34,192 nucleotides of DNA, taken from the NCBI GenBank assembly GCA_949293815.1, contig CASFEZ010000039.1, positions 1,194 to 35,385 on the forward strand. The letters are read 5' to 3'. The notes below the pieces were generated by a model. The model saw nothing but the letters and a program-made list of their open reading frames with translations. It was not told the DNA's origin and searched no databases. Positions 22,190 to 29,949 of the stretch are shown piece after piece. Numbering within the stretch: the stretch's first letter is position 1; every line of letters starts with the position of its first letter. A program made the position numbers and the translations under genes. The DNA is from an uncultured Eubacteriales bacterium. Lineage in GTDB: Bacteria; Bacillota; Clostridia; Oscillospirales; Acutalibacteraceae.

Positions 22190-22684
22190 ATGTGGGTTTA
22201 TCAGAAAGCGTCTGCCGGGCAGCTGGAACTGCTGTGGAACAGAAATATCGCGCGGCACAACCAAAGCGCCCAATGGCGGGCTTGGAAAGAAGAATATCTT
22301 TTTTATAATCGAACCGGCATGGCGATTACCTTTGCCGCAGTGCAAGACGGCGACCCGGTAGGGGAGGGCACGCTGATTTTATCGCCGGACTGCAGCGCCG
22401 TGCGCAGTCGGGAAGCGCTTTGCGACGGGCGGACGACGGCCAATGTCAACGCGCTTCGCATACAAGAGAAATGGGAGGGGCAGGGACATATTTCCGCCCT
22501 GATGCGCGTTTTGGAACAGACGGCGGCGGAGATGGGCATACGGCATCTGACGATTGGTGTAGAGGCAAAAGAAACGCGGAACCTTGCCATTTATTTGCAT
22601 TGGGGATATAACCGGTTTGTGCATATGGAAAACGAGGACGGAACCCTTGTGTTGTATTACGCCAAAGATTTATCCGGCGCTTGA
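22190..22684 (+). CDS. GNAT family N-acetyltransferase
   Basis: 164 residues with the GNAT fold. The acetyl-CoA-binding motif A region reads VNALRIQEKWEGQGHISALMRVLEQTAAE-like, with the R/Q-x-x-G-x-G/A position as WEGQGH, and the C-terminal NLAIYLHWGYNRF matches motif B. It transfers an acetyl group from acetyl-CoA to an unknown amine. ATG 22190 follows GGATGG. There is no clear promoter of its own, and the terminator of the peptide gene lies 45 bases upstream, so it may depend on readthrough. Confidence 0.8.
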   Translation: MWVYQKASAGQLELLWNRNIARHNQSAQWRAWKEEYLFYNRTGMAITFAAVQDGDPVGEGTLILSPDCSAVRSREALCDGRTTANVNALRIQEKWEGQGHISALMRVLEQTAAEMGIRHLTIGVEAKETRNLAIYLHWGYNRFVHMENEDGTLVLYYAKDLSGA

Positions 22685-22771
22685 CGCTGTGCCTCGATTG
22701 AAAACCTTAAGCATAATAAACAAAAAAATTTGAAATTTTTTCCGTATATCTTTAAATTTTTCCGTCACCTG

Positions 22772-22800
22772 TTGACATTCCGCAGCCAGAGAATTAAAAT
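22772..22800 (+). promoter_or_regulatory. Promoter of fucO
   Basis: TTGACA (22772-22777), 17-base spacer, TAAAAT (22795-22800). The 50 bases upstream are very AT-rich, like an UP element, and include the palindrome AAAAAATTTGAAATTTTTT at about 22724-22742. Confidence 0.8.
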
Positions 22801-22846
22801 ATGAACGACAATACAACTGCTTGGCAGTTTTTTGGAGGTAATATTT

Positions 22847-23995
22847 ATGGTAAACAGATTTGTATTAAATGAAACATCCTATCATGGCGCGGGTGCCATT
22901 CAGGTAATCCCCGATGAAGTAAAGGGCAGAGGCTTTCAAAAGGTGTTTCTGGCTTCCGATCCCGACCTTTTGAAGTTCGGCGTCACCAAAAAAGTGACGG
23001 ATGTGTTGGATGGTGCCGGTATTGCCTATGAAATCTATTCGGATATCAAAGCCAACCCCACGATTGAAAATGTACAGCATGGTGTGGAATGCTTCAAGAA
23101 CAGCGGCGCGGACTGCATTATTGCCATCGGCGGCGGTTCTTCCATGGACACCGCGAAAGCCATTGGCATTATTGTTGCGAATCCGGAATTTGCGGATGTC
23201 AGAAGCCTGGAGGGCGTAGCGCCCACCAAAAAGCCCGCTGTGCCGATTATCGCCGTCCCCACCACCGCCGGTACCGCTGCGGAAGTGACGATTAACTATG
23301 TCATTACCGACGCGGAAAAGAACCGCAAAATGGTCTGTGTGGATGTCCATGACATCCCCGTGGTTGCGGTTGTGGACCCGGAAATGATGTCCACCATGCC
23401 CAAGGGCCTTACGGCCGCCACCGGTATGGACGCGCTGACCCACGCCATTGAAGGCTATATCACCAAAGGCGCCTGGGCGCTCTCCGATATGTTCCACCTG
23501 AAAGCCATTGAGATTATTTCCAAAAATCTGCGCGGTGCTGTAGAAAATACGCCCGAAGGCCGCGAAGGCATGGCGCTTGGACAATATGTGGCTGGCATGG
23601 GCTTTTCCAATGTAGGTCTGGGCATTGTCCACTCCATGGCGCACCCGCTGGGCGCTCTGTACGACACGCCCCACGGCGTTGCCAACGCCATTATCCTGCC
23701 GACGGTCATGGAATACAACGCGCCTGCCACCGGCGATAAATATCGCGATATCGCAAAGGCTATGGGGGTTGACGGTACCGAAAACATGACCATTGAAGAA
23801 GCCAGAAAAGCCGCGATTGACGCGGTAAAGCAGCTGAGCATGGATGTGGGCATCCCCGCCGATTTGAAAGAAATCGTCAAGCCCGAGGATGTACAGTTCC
23901 TGGCCGAATCCGCCTATGCGGACGCCTGCCGTCCGGGCAACCCGAGAGATACCAGCGTGGAAGAGATTAAAGAGCTGTATCTTTCCCTGATGTAA
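22847..23995 (+). CDS. fucO: Lactaldehyde reductase / 1,2-propanediol oxidoreductase (iron-containing alcohol dehydrogenase)
   Basis: 382 residues, very close throughout to E. coli FucO, for example NPEFADVRSLEG and TTAGTAAEVTINYVITD. The NAD loop GGGS is at 95-98. The iron ligands are Asp195, His199, His262 and His276, each one position before the E. coli numbers. It reduces L-lactaldehyde from fucose or rhamnose breakdown to 1,2-propanediol, regenerating NAD+ under anaerobic conditions. I chose ATG 22847 because GGAGGT is 8 bases upstream; an ATG at 22832 overlaps this site. It is monocistronic with its own promoter and a strong terminator; no other fucose or rhamnose genes are in the window. 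Confidence 0.95.
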   Translation: MVNRFVLNETSYHGAGAIQVIPDEVKGRGFQKVFLASDPDLLKFGVTKKVTDVLDGAGIAYEIYSDIKANPTIENVQHGVECFKNSGADCIIAIGGGSSMDTAKAIGIIVANPEFADVRSLEGVAPTKKPAVPIIAVPTTAGTAAEVTINYVITDAEKNRKMVCVDVHDIPVVAVVDPEMMSTMPKGLTAATGMDALTHAIEGYITKGAWALSDMFHLKAIEIISKNLRGAVENTPEGREGMALGQYVAGMGFSNVGLGIVHSMAHPLGALYDTPHGVANAIILPTVMEYNAPATGDKYRDIAKAMGVDGTENMTIEEARKAAIDAVKQLSMDVGIPADLKEIVKPEDVQFLAESAYADACRPGNPRDTSVEEIKELYLSLM

Positions 23996-24016
23996 GATTT
24001 TCAGCCGAAACACAGA

Positions 24017-24045
24017 GCCGCCGGTTTTTTCACCGGCGGCTTTTT
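24017..24045 (+). terminator. Terminator of fucO
   Basis: GCCGCCGGT (24017-24025) pairs with ACCGGCGGC (24032-24040), followed by TTTTT. Confidence 0.95.
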
Positions 24046-24086
24046 AAGATATGGCATGAAAGAATTTAAGATATGGCATGAACGAA
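24043..24086. repeat. 22-bp tandem duplication
   Basis: TTTAAGATATGGCATGAA followed by AGAA or CGAA occurs twice, at 24043-24064 and 24065-24086, with one mismatch. The first copy overlaps the fucO terminator T run. Confidence 0.85.
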
Positions 24087-24114
24087 TGCAGCATGATACA
24101 AAAAAATTCTAACG

Positions 24115-24216
24115 GATTGTGAAATTTTCTGCTTCGCGGAAAGTGAAATAAAACAAATTCTGCAAACGCCGCAGCGTTTTTCATAGCCCTGCTATTTCAC
24201 ATGCCGCAGGCATATT
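24115..24216. repeat. Repeat region of ATTTCAC/GTGAAAT boxes around small palindromes
   Basis: GTGAAATTTTC and GTGAAAT flank TGCTTCGCGGAAA. Further on, ATTTCAC and ATTTCAT flank the palindrome ATGCCGCAGGCAT. The same box appears in both orientations. This looks like a degenerate interspersed repeat family; it has no coding potential. Confidence 0.55.
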
Positions 24217-24296
24217 TCATAAATCCTGCAGAAAGTTATTTTGCTGAAAAAGATATTTTCGGCATTTCGGCGGCGGGAGTTGAGCTCTTGCGAACG

Positions 24297-24375
24297 CGCA
24301 AAAAGTTGGCAGCGACAGCGAGCCGTCGTGAGGGCGTTTACAACCGAACAGGTGAGCCGAGCGTGGCTTTTTTGT
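24297..24375. repeat. 79-bp dispersed repeat, copy 2 (near tRNA-Tyr)
   Basis: Nearly identical to 13212-13290. Shared core: GAGGGCGTTTACAACCGAAC, then AGGTGAGCCGAGCGTG. The end reads CTTTTTTGT instead of CTTTTTGCG. It sits just beyond the terminator of the tRNA-Thr/Tyr unit. Confidence 0.85.
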
Positions 24376-24412
24376 AAAAAAATCGCCGCAAGCGATATGA
24401 AGCTTGCGGCGA
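24376..24412 (-). terminator. Terminator of the tRNA-Thr/tRNA-Tyr unit
   Basis: TCGCCGCAAGC (24383-24393) and GCTTGCGGCGA (24402-24412) form an 11-bp perfect stem, followed on the minus strand by a T7 run. Confidence 0.92.
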
Positions 24413-24414
24413 CG

Positions 24415-24499
24415 TGGTGGGAGAGGGTGGATTCGAACCACCGAAGTCACTGACAACAGATTTACAGTCTGCCCCCTTTGGCCACTCGGGAACTCTCCC
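24415..24499 (-). tRNA. tRNA-Tyr (anticodon GTA)
   Basis: An 85-base class II tRNA. Acceptor GGGAGAG pairs with CTCTCCC, the anticodon loop CTGTAAA gives GTA, the T arm reads GGTTCGAATCC, and CCA is encoded. It is 12 bases downstream of tRNA-Thr. Confidence 0.95.
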
Positions 24500-24511
24500 A
24501 TATTCAAAATT

Positions 24512-24587
24512 TGGAGCTGGTGGACGGACTTGAACCCCCGACCTGCTGATTACAAATCAGCTGCTCTACCAACTGAGCTACACCAGC
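24512..24587 (-). tRNA. tRNA-Thr (anticodon TGT)
   Basis: A 76-base tRNA with all arms intact: acceptor GCTGGTG pairs with CACCAGC, anticodon loop TTTGTAA gives TGT, T arm GGTTCAAGTCC, CCA encoded. First in a two-tRNA transcript. Confidence 0.95.
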
Positions 24588-24624
24588 GTGGGTGGTCGGT
24601 GTCTTTCCGCAACCGACGCCAATT

Positions 24625-24653
24625 AATATACCATACCCAAATACAAATGTCAA
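24625..24653 (-). promoter_or_regulatory. Promoter of the tRNA-Thr/tRNA-Tyr unit
   Basis: Minus strand: TTGACA (24653-24648), 17-base spacer ending TGG, TATATT (24630-24625). Confidence 0.85.
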
Positions 24654-24678
24654 GACATTTTCTGAAGTTTTTTCTTGA

Positions 24679-24706
24679 AAAGCGGGGTGGATTCCCTGCT
24701 TTTTTT
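24679..24706. terminator. Orphan terminator-like hairpin
   Basis: AAAGCGGGG (24679-24687) pairs with CCCTGCTTT (24694-24702), one wobble, then T on the plus strand. A second perfect 10-bp hairpin, TCGGCAAAAC with GTTTTGCCGA, follows at 24706-24730. No gene on the plus strand ends here. Confidence 0.5.
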
Positions 24707-24730
24707 CGGCAAAACCAGCCGTTTTGCCGA

Positions 24731-24894
24731 CAGAATCAGACACGCTGATTGATTTTATAAAAATATAGATAAAAATGGACAAAAAATTAAAAAAGATGCA
24801 AAAACAAACAGAGTATTTAGATTTGCATATGGAATTTGTTTGAAATTTTTGTTAATATATAACCGTATCAATATAGATTGATGGAGGTATCGTT
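24731..24894. other. AT-rich upstream region of the SDR gene
   Basis: No gene. Several weak -35/-10 pairs are possible (for example TTGTTT at about 24836 with TATAAC at about 24858) but I cannot choose between them. Confidence 0.4.
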
Positions 24895-26400
24895 ATGAGC
24901 AAAACCGTATTTTTGACCGGCGCGTCCGGCAATATGGGATGGGCCGGATTCAAAGAGATTTACAACGCGCCCGAAAAATTCAATTTGGTGGTTCTTCTGC
25001 GCGACAGCGAAAAGAACCATGAAAAATTCAAGGATTATATCAATGACCCTCGCGTTCGCATTGTTTGGGGCGATTTGACCAATTATGACGATGTACTGAA
25101 CTGCGTGACCGGATCCGATGTGGTTCTGCATGTAGGCGGTATGGTTTCTCCCGCGGCGGATTATTATCCGAAAAGAACGCTGGATACCAATACCAAAGCC
25201 GCGCGCGATATTGTTGAGGCCGTAAAGGCCCAGCCGAATGCGGATGATATCCGTGTAATCTACATAGGTACGGTTGCCCAGACCGGTGACCGCAACCCCC
25301 CCATTCACTGGGCAAGAACCGGCGACCCCATCAAAATCAGCGTGTATGACCACTATGCGATCAGCAAGACCATTGCCGAAAGCATTTTCGCCGAATCCGG
25401 TCTGAAGCACTGGGCTTCGTTGCGTCAGTCCGGTATTTTGTATGCGAACATTCTGAAAAACTATGACCCGATTATGTTCCATGTATGCATCAACGGCGTG
25501 TTGGAGTGGGCAACAGTCGAGGATTCCGCAACCTTGCTGCTGCGCTGCTGCCAGGACAATGTTCCCGAAGAGTTCTGGAGAGGCTTTTATAACATCGGCA
25601 GCGGCAAGCAGTACCGTCTGACCAACTTCGAGTTTGAAGAGCTGCTTCTGGATACCATCGGTCTCGGCGACCCGAGAAAAATCTTTGATGCCAACTGGTT
25701 CATTACCCGCAACTTCCACGGTCAGTGGTATGCGGACTCGGATAAGCTCGAGGAAATGCTTCACTTCAGACACAATGTGCCTGTCCGCCAGTATTTCAAA
25801 GATCTGGGCAAACAGGTACCCAAATACTTTAAATTGGCAAAACTGGCGAAGTTCGTTCCCGGTATCGTCAAGGCTGTCGGCATGAAACCCCTGACCGAAA
25901 AACCCATCTACGGCACCATGGGCTGGTTCCGCGACAACAACGAACAGCGTATTTCCGCTTATTTCGGCTCCAGAGAAGAGTGGGAGAAAATCGGCACCTG
26001 GAAAACCTTTAAAATCGTAAAGCCCACCAGCGAGGTTTCTTATTTAGACCACGGCTATGACGAATCCAAGCCTTTGAGTGAATTGGATATTGAAGATATG
26101 AAAAAGGCGGCTGCTTTCCGCGGCGGTGAATGCCTGTCCGAAAGCATGGAAAAAGGCGATTTGTTTACGCCCTTGAAATGGAAATGCGCCCATGGTCATG
26201 AGTTTGAAATGACCCCCAACCTGGTGCTGCGCGGCGGTCATTGGTGCCCCGAAGAGCTGCCCATGCCCTGGAATTACGACGAAGAAGCCAAGGTCAATCC
26301 GTTCTTTGCCCAGGTTTGGTATCCGCTGCACAGCAAAGATGAGCACAATTTCTACGATAAGACCATTTACAAGGATTTCCCCGATTACGACAAACTGTAA
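24895..26400 (+). CDS. NAD-dependent epimerase/dehydratase (extended SDR) with a C-terminal zinc-ribbon-like segment
   Basis: 501 residues, about 150 longer than a usual extended SDR. The Rossmann loop is TGASGNMG (8-15), the catalytic pair is in YAISK (Tyr154, Lys158), and GDLTNYDDV and HVGGMVSP are typical surrounding stretches. The second half (from about 310) has no SDR counterpart. It contains WKCAHGHEFEMTP (Cys431, His433, His435) and GGHWCPEELP (Cys451), which resembles a small zinc-ribbon, but the usual final Cys is Glu. Substrate unknown; extended SDRs act on nucleotide sugars, sterols or similar. ATG 24895 follows GGAGG. It is monocistronic with a clear terminator. Confidence 0.85.
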   Translation: MSKTVFLTGASGNMGWAGFKEIYNAPEKFNLVVLLRDSEKNHEKFKDYINDPRVRIVWGDLTNYDDVLNCVTGSDVVLHVGGMVSPAADYYPKRTLDTNTKAARDIVEAVKAQPNADDIRVIYIGTVAQTGDRNPPIHWARTGDPIKISVYDHYAISKTIAESIFAESGLKHWASLRQSGILYANILKNYDPIMFHVCINGVLEWATVEDSATLLLRCCQDNVPEEFWRGFYNIGSGKQYRLTNFEFEELLLDTIGLGDPRKIFDANWFITRNFHGQWYADSDKLEEMLHFRHNVPVRQYFKDLGKQVPKYFKLAKLAKFVPGIVKAVGMKPLTEKPIYGTMGWFRDNNEQRISAYFGSREEWEKIGTWKTFKIVKPTSEVSYLDHGYDESKPLSELDIEDMKKAAAFRGGECLSESMEKGDLFTPLKWKCAHGHEFEMTPNLVLRGGHWCPEELPMPWNYDEEAKVNPFFAQVWYPLHSKDEHNFYDKTIYKDFPDYDKL

Positions 26401-26411
26401 GTGTTCTATCC

Positions 26412-26443
26412 CGCCCGTTCCCGTTGTGGAACGGGCGCTTTTT
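26412..26443 (+). terminator. Terminator of the SDR gene
   Basis: CGCCCGTTCC (26412-26421) pairs with GGAACGGGCG (26428-26437), then CTTTTT. Confidence 0.92.
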
Positions 26444-26504
26444 ATATACTTTGCCGCTGTTTGTTTTTTTTGCGCTTTGTTCACAACTTCCCTACAAGTT
26501 TTTA

Positions 26505-26533
26505 TTGAATCACCGGGGAAAATATGGTATACT
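26505..26533 (+). promoter_or_regulatory. Promoter of the phosphoglycerate mutase gene
   Basis: TTGAAT (26505-26510), 17-base spacer ending TGG, TATACT (26528-26533). It leaves a leader of about 75 bases. Confidence 0.8.
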
Positions 26534-26615
26534 AAAACTTAATTTGATTCTGTTTTTTTGGTTCTTTGCCGCAGAATCCTATGATAAAGAAATACACAAT
26601 TAAGGATGATGCTGT

Positions 26616-27827
26616 ATGAAATATGCTGTCGTACTGTTTGACGGAATGGCGGACTATCCCTGCCCTGCGCTTTCCGGTCATACGCCTATGGAGCTGGCGA
26701 AGAAGCCCAATTTGGACTTTATCGCCTCTCATGGCAAAATCGGGCTGGTTAAAACCGTTCCCGACGGGCTGAAGCCCGGCAGTGATGTGGCAAATTTGGG
26801 CGTTCTCGGCTACGATGCGCGGGTTTGCTATACCGGTCGGTCGCCTTTGGAGGCGGTGAGCATCGGTGTCAATCTTTTGGATACCGATGTTACCCTGCGC
26901 TGCAATTTGGTGACCCTCTCCGATGCGCCGAATTACGAAGATAAAGTAATGGTAGACTATTCCGCCGGTGATATTTCCACTGCCGAGGCTGCTGAGATTA
27001 TCCGTTCGGTGGAGGAAAAATTCGGCAATGATATTTTTCAATTTTACAGCGGTGTCAGCTACCGCCACTGCCTGGTTTGGCACAACGGCACAACTGACCT
27101 TGGCTCCATGACCCCGCCCCATGATATTTCCGATAAGGTAATCGGTCCCTATCTTTCCAATTCCCCGCATGCGCGGGATTTGATTCGCATGATGAAAGAA
27201 AGCTATGTTTTTTTGATGGAGCATCCGGTGAACAAAAAACGAATGTCCGAGGGCAAGCGCCCCGCCAACTCCATCTGGCTCTGGGGCGAGGGCACCAAGC
27301 CTTCGCTGGGTAATTTTTATGAAATGCACGGCTTAAAGGGTACTATTATTTCCGCGGTGGATTTGCTCAAAGGCATTGGCGGCTGCGCGGGAATGGAAAC
27401 CCCTCAGGTGCCCGGCGTTACCGGTTATCTTGATACCAATTTCGAGGGTAAATGCCAGGCTGCCATCGATGCGTTCCAAAAAGGGCAGGATTTTGTTTAT
27501 GTCCATGTGGAGGCGCCGGATGAATGCGGGCACAGAGGAGAGCCGGAAAACAAGGTCAAAGCCATTGAGCTGATTGACGCAAAAATTGTCGGACCGCTGA
27601 TGGCGTATTTGAACGGAACCGGCGAGGATTATAAAATCATGTGCCTGCCCGACCATCCCACGCCCCTGGTCACCAAAACCCACGCCCCCGACCCTGTGCC
27701 CTTTGCCATGTATCAAAAATCAAAGGACAGGGATAACGGCGTTACCACCGTCACCGAGCAGACCGCCAAGGACAGCGGCGTCTATATGCCGGACGGCATG
27801 GCGCTGATGCAGGACTTTTTGGCGTAA
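26616..27827 (+). CDS. apgM: 2,3-bisphosphoglycerate-independent phosphoglycerate mutase, archaeal type
   Basis: 403 residues of the alkaline phosphatase superfamily. Metal-binding Asp9 lies in LFDGMADYP and the phosphorylated Ser56 in GLKPGSDVANLGVLGY. Later metal-site stretches are HVEAPDECGHRGE and LPDHPTP, then THAPDPVPF. This is the short ApgM form typical of archaea and some anaerobic bacteria, and differs from the ~510-residue GpmI. It interconverts 3- and 2-phosphoglycerate in glycolysis. ATG 26616 follows AAGGATG. The sulfhydrylase gene starts 59 bases later without a clear promoter, so the two may share a transcript. Confidence 0.93.
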   Translation: MKYAVVLFDGMADYPCPALSGHTPMELAKKPNLDFIASHGKIGLVKTVPDGLKPGSDVANLGVLGYDARVCYTGRSPLEAVSIGVNLLDTDVTLRCNLVTLSDAPNYEDKVMVDYSAGDISTAEAAEIIRSVEEKFGNDIFQFYSGVSYRHCLVWHNGTTDLGSMTPPHDISDKVIGPYLSNSPHARDLIRMMKESYVFLMEHPVNKKRMSEGKRPANSIWLWGEGTKPSLGNFYEMHGLKGTIISAVDLLKGIGGCAGMETPQVPGVTGYLDTNFEGKCQAAIDAFQKGQDFVYVHVEAPDECGHRGEPENKVKAIELIDAKIVGPLMAYLNGTGEDYKIMCLPDHPTPLVTKTHAPDPVPFAMYQKSKDRDNGVTTVTEQTAKDSGVYMPDGMALMQDFLA

Positions 27828-27845
27828 CAACACGAATAAATATGA

Positions 27846-27871
27846 GCGCGCTTTCTTTTCTTGCTGCGCGC
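27846..27871 (+). promoter_or_regulatory. GCGCGC hairpin just before the sulfhydrylase ribosome site
   Basis: GCGCGC at 27846-27851 and 27866-27871 pair around a pyrimidine-rich 14-base loop. The second arm adjoins GGAAGGAG (27872-27879), so the hairpin could affect ribosome access. No riboswitch was recognised here. Confidence 0.45.
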
Positions 27872-27886
27872 GGAAGGAGAAAACAT

Positions 27887-29164
27887 ATGTCAGATTATAA
27901 AATAGCAACCAAAGCCGTCCAGAGCGGCTATACCCCCAAAAACGGCGAGCCGCGGGTGCTGCCTATTGTGCAGAGCACAACCTATAAATATGATTCCAGC
28001 TTTGAAATGGGTCAGCTGTTTGATTTAGAGGCGGAGGGGTATTTCTATACCCGCCTGCAAAACCCCACCAATGACGCGGTAGCGGCGAAAATTGCCGATA
28101 TGGAGGGCGGCGTGGCAGCCATGCTGACTTCCTCCGGTCAGGCAGCGTCGTTTTATTCTATTTTTAATATTGCCGGCGCAGGCGACCATGTGGTCAGTTC
28201 CTGCTCCATTTACGGCGGTACGTTTAACCTGTTTTCCGTTACCATGAAAAAAATGGGCATCGACTTTACCTTTATTCATCCTGATGCTTCAGAAGAAGAG
28301 CTGATGGCCTGCTTCCGCCCGAATACCAAAGCTGTTTTTGCCGAAACACTGGCAAACCCGGTTCTGGATGTGCTGGATATTGAAAAATTCGCCAAGTGCG
28401 CCCACGCGGGTGGCGTGCCGCTGATTGTGGACAATACTTTCCCCACGCCGGTCAACTGCCGCCCCTTTGCCTTCGGCGCGGATATTGTGATTCATTCTAC
28501 CACCAAGTATATGGATGGTCACGCTACCTCCGTTGGCGGTGTGATTGTAGACAGCGGCAATTTCGACTGGACGCAGAACGATAAATTTCCGGGGCTTACG
28601 ACCCCGGACGATTCCTACCACGGCATTGTCTATACCGAAAAATTCGGCAAGGGCGCCTACATCACCAAGGCTACCGCGCAGCTGATGCGCGATTTGGGCT
28701 CGATTCCGTCGCCCCACAATGCGTTTTTGCTGAATCTCGGGCTGGAAACCCTGCCGCTTCGAGTGGCAAAGCATTGTGAAAACGCCCAGAAGGTCGCCGA
28801 ATATTTAGAAACGCATGAGAAGGTCAGCTGGGTACGTTACCCCGGTCTGAAATCCGACAAGTATCACGATTTGGCGCAAAAATATATGCCGAATGGCAGC
28901 AGCGGCGTGATTTCCTTTGGCGTAAAAGGCGGCAGGGAAGCGGCAACCAAATTTATGGATTCGTTGAAGCTGGCTGCTATTGTGACCCACGTTGCCGATT
29001 GCCGTACCTGTGTGCTGCACCCCGCCAGCACGACCCACCGGCAGCTGACCGACCAGCAGCTGGAGGAAGCGGGCGTCGGCGCTGACCTGATTCGCTTTTC
29101 TGTGGGTATTGAGGACAGCGAAGATATTATCGCCGATATTGCCCAGGCGCTATCGCAGGTATAA
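27887..29164 (+). CDS. O-acetylhomoserine sulfhydrylase (PLP-dependent, Cys/Met metabolism family)
   Basis: 425 residues, the length of MetY-type enzymes. It joins O-acetylhomoserine and sulfide to give homocysteine, the direct-sulfhydrylation route to methionine. The PLP lysine is Lys207 in HSTTKYMDGHATSVGG. Other family stretches are YTRLQNPTNDAV (PLP-phosphate contact), LTSSGQAA, AETLANPVLDVLDIE and VDNTFPTP. I chose ATG 27887 because GGAAGGAG is 7 bases upstream; a longer frame from 27842 has no ribosome site. The related cystathionine enzymes are about 380 residues and lack the long insertion before LETLPLRVAKH, which supports this assignment. An ABC ATPase follows after 21 bases. Confidence 0.92.
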   Translation: MSDYKIATKAVQSGYTPKNGEPRVLPIVQSTTYKYDSSFEMGQLFDLEAEGYFYTRLQNPTNDAVAAKIADMEGGVAAMLTSSGQAASFYSIFNIAGAGDHVVSSCSIYGGTFNLFSVTMKKMGIDFTFIHPDASEEELMACFRPNTKAVFAETLANPVLDVLDIEKFAKCAHAGGVPLIVDNTFPTPVNCRPFAFGADIVIHSTTKYMDGHATSVGGVIVDSGNFDWTQNDKFPGLTTPDDSYHGIVYTEKFGKGAYITKATAQLMRDLGSIPSPHNAFLLNLGLETLPLRVAKHCENAQKVAEYLETHEKVSWVRYPGLKSDKYHDLAQKYMPNGSSGVISFGVKGGREAATKFMDSLKLAAIVTHVADCRTCVLHPASTTHRQLTDQQLEEAGVGADLIRFSVGIEDSEDIIADIAQALSQV

Positions 29165-29185
29165 ATGCACAGGAGGTAAGTTCTC

Positions 29186-29866
29186 ATGGCATTGGTCGAA
29201 GTGAAAAATGTTTACAAGATCTATAACCCCGGCGAAAATGAGGTTCATGCCCTTGACGGCGTATCCCTGAGCATCAATCGCGGCGAATATGTTGCCATTA
29301 TCGGTCAGTCCGGTTCCGGTAAATCCACCCTGATGAATATTCTCGGTCTGTTGGATGTGCCAACCAGAGGTGTTTATAAACTGGATGGTAAGAATGTCGC
29401 CGGGCTTTCCGATGACGAACTGTCTGATATTCGCAATAAAGAAATCGGTTTTATCTTTCAGGGGTATAACCTGATTCCCAGCCTGACAGCCAAGGCGAAT
29501 GTGGAGCTTCCGCTGGTGTATCGCGGCATGCCCGCCGAACAGCGCGAACAGCTGTCCATTCCCGCCTTGCAGCGGGTGGGGCTCGGGCACCGGATTAACC
29601 ATTTGCCGGCGCAGATGTCGGGCGGTCAGCAGCAGCGTGTGGCAATAGCCCGGGCGCTCGCCGCAAAACCGCCGATTATTCTTGCCGACGAGCCGACCGG
29701 CAATCTGGACTCCGGCTCGGGCAAAGAGGTTATGAACATGATACATGAGCTGCACGAAGAGGGCACAACGGTTATTTTGATTACCCATGATAACGAAATT
29801 GCCGCCAACGCGCCCCGCAATGTACGCATTCAGGACGGAAAAATTGTCGAGGATTTTACGCGCTGA
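29186..29866 (+). CDS. ABC transporter ATP-binding protein, LolD/MacB/FtsE-like, without an adjacent permease
   Basis: 226 residues, the usual length of the LolD/MacB/YknY ATPase subfamily. Walker A GQSGSGKS (40-47), Q-loop FIFQGYNLIPSL, signature MSGGQQQR (144-151), Walker B IILADEPTGNLDS (164-176) and switch HDNEI are all intact, including the LADEPTGNLDS stretch diagnostic of this subfamily. The partner would be a FtsX-like permease, but none is encoded next to it; a terminator follows directly. AGGAGGT precedes ATG 29186 and the gene is 21 bases behind the sulfhydrylase, so it is probably cotranscribed. Confidence 0.9.
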   Translation: MALVEVKNVYKIYNPGENEVHALDGVSLSINRGEYVAIIGQSGSGKSTLMNILGLLDVPTRGVYKLDGKNVAGLSDDELSDIRNKEIGFIFQGYNLIPSLTAKANVELPLVYRGMPAEQREQLSIPALQRVGLGHRINHLPAQMSGGQQQRVAIARALAAKPPIILADEPTGNLDSGSGKEVMNMIHELHEEGTTVILITHDNEIAANAPRNVRIQDGKIVEDFTR

Positions 29867-29897
29867 TTTTTTGCTCTTCCTGATTATAAACATAAAA

Positions 29898-29941
29898 AAC
29901 CGGTCTTTCAGGTGTTTCTGAAAGACCGGTTCCGTTTTTTT
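29898..29941. terminator. Strong bidirectional terminator
   Basis: AACCGGTCTTTCAG (29898-29911) and CTGAAAGACCGGTT (29918-29931) form a perfect 14-bp stem. T7 follows nearby on the plus strand and AAAAA precedes it for the minus strand. Confidence 0.95.
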
Positions 29942-29949
29942 ATGGGGAA

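Noticed and set aside
22865-24013. Minus-strand open frame of 382 codons opposite fucO
   Set aside because: fucO is unmistakable on the plus strand; this frame is its mirror with no ribosome site.
13212-24375. Pair of 79-bp repeats as attachment sites of an integrated element
   Set aside because: No integrase, relaxase or phage genes lie between them, and the 11 kb between is ordinary metabolic and tRNA content.
24217-24507. Minus-strand frame of 96 codons
   Set aside because: Translation of tRNA-Tyr, its terminator and the 79-bp repeat.
24504-24782. Minus-strand frame ending GVAQLVEQLICNQQVGG
   Set aside because: This is the well-known translation of a tRNA gene (here tRNA-Thr), not a protein.
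27828-27886. S-box or T-box riboswitch before the sulfhydrylase gene
   Set aside because: The gap is only 59 bases and holds just a GCGCGC hairpin; too short for either riboswitch.
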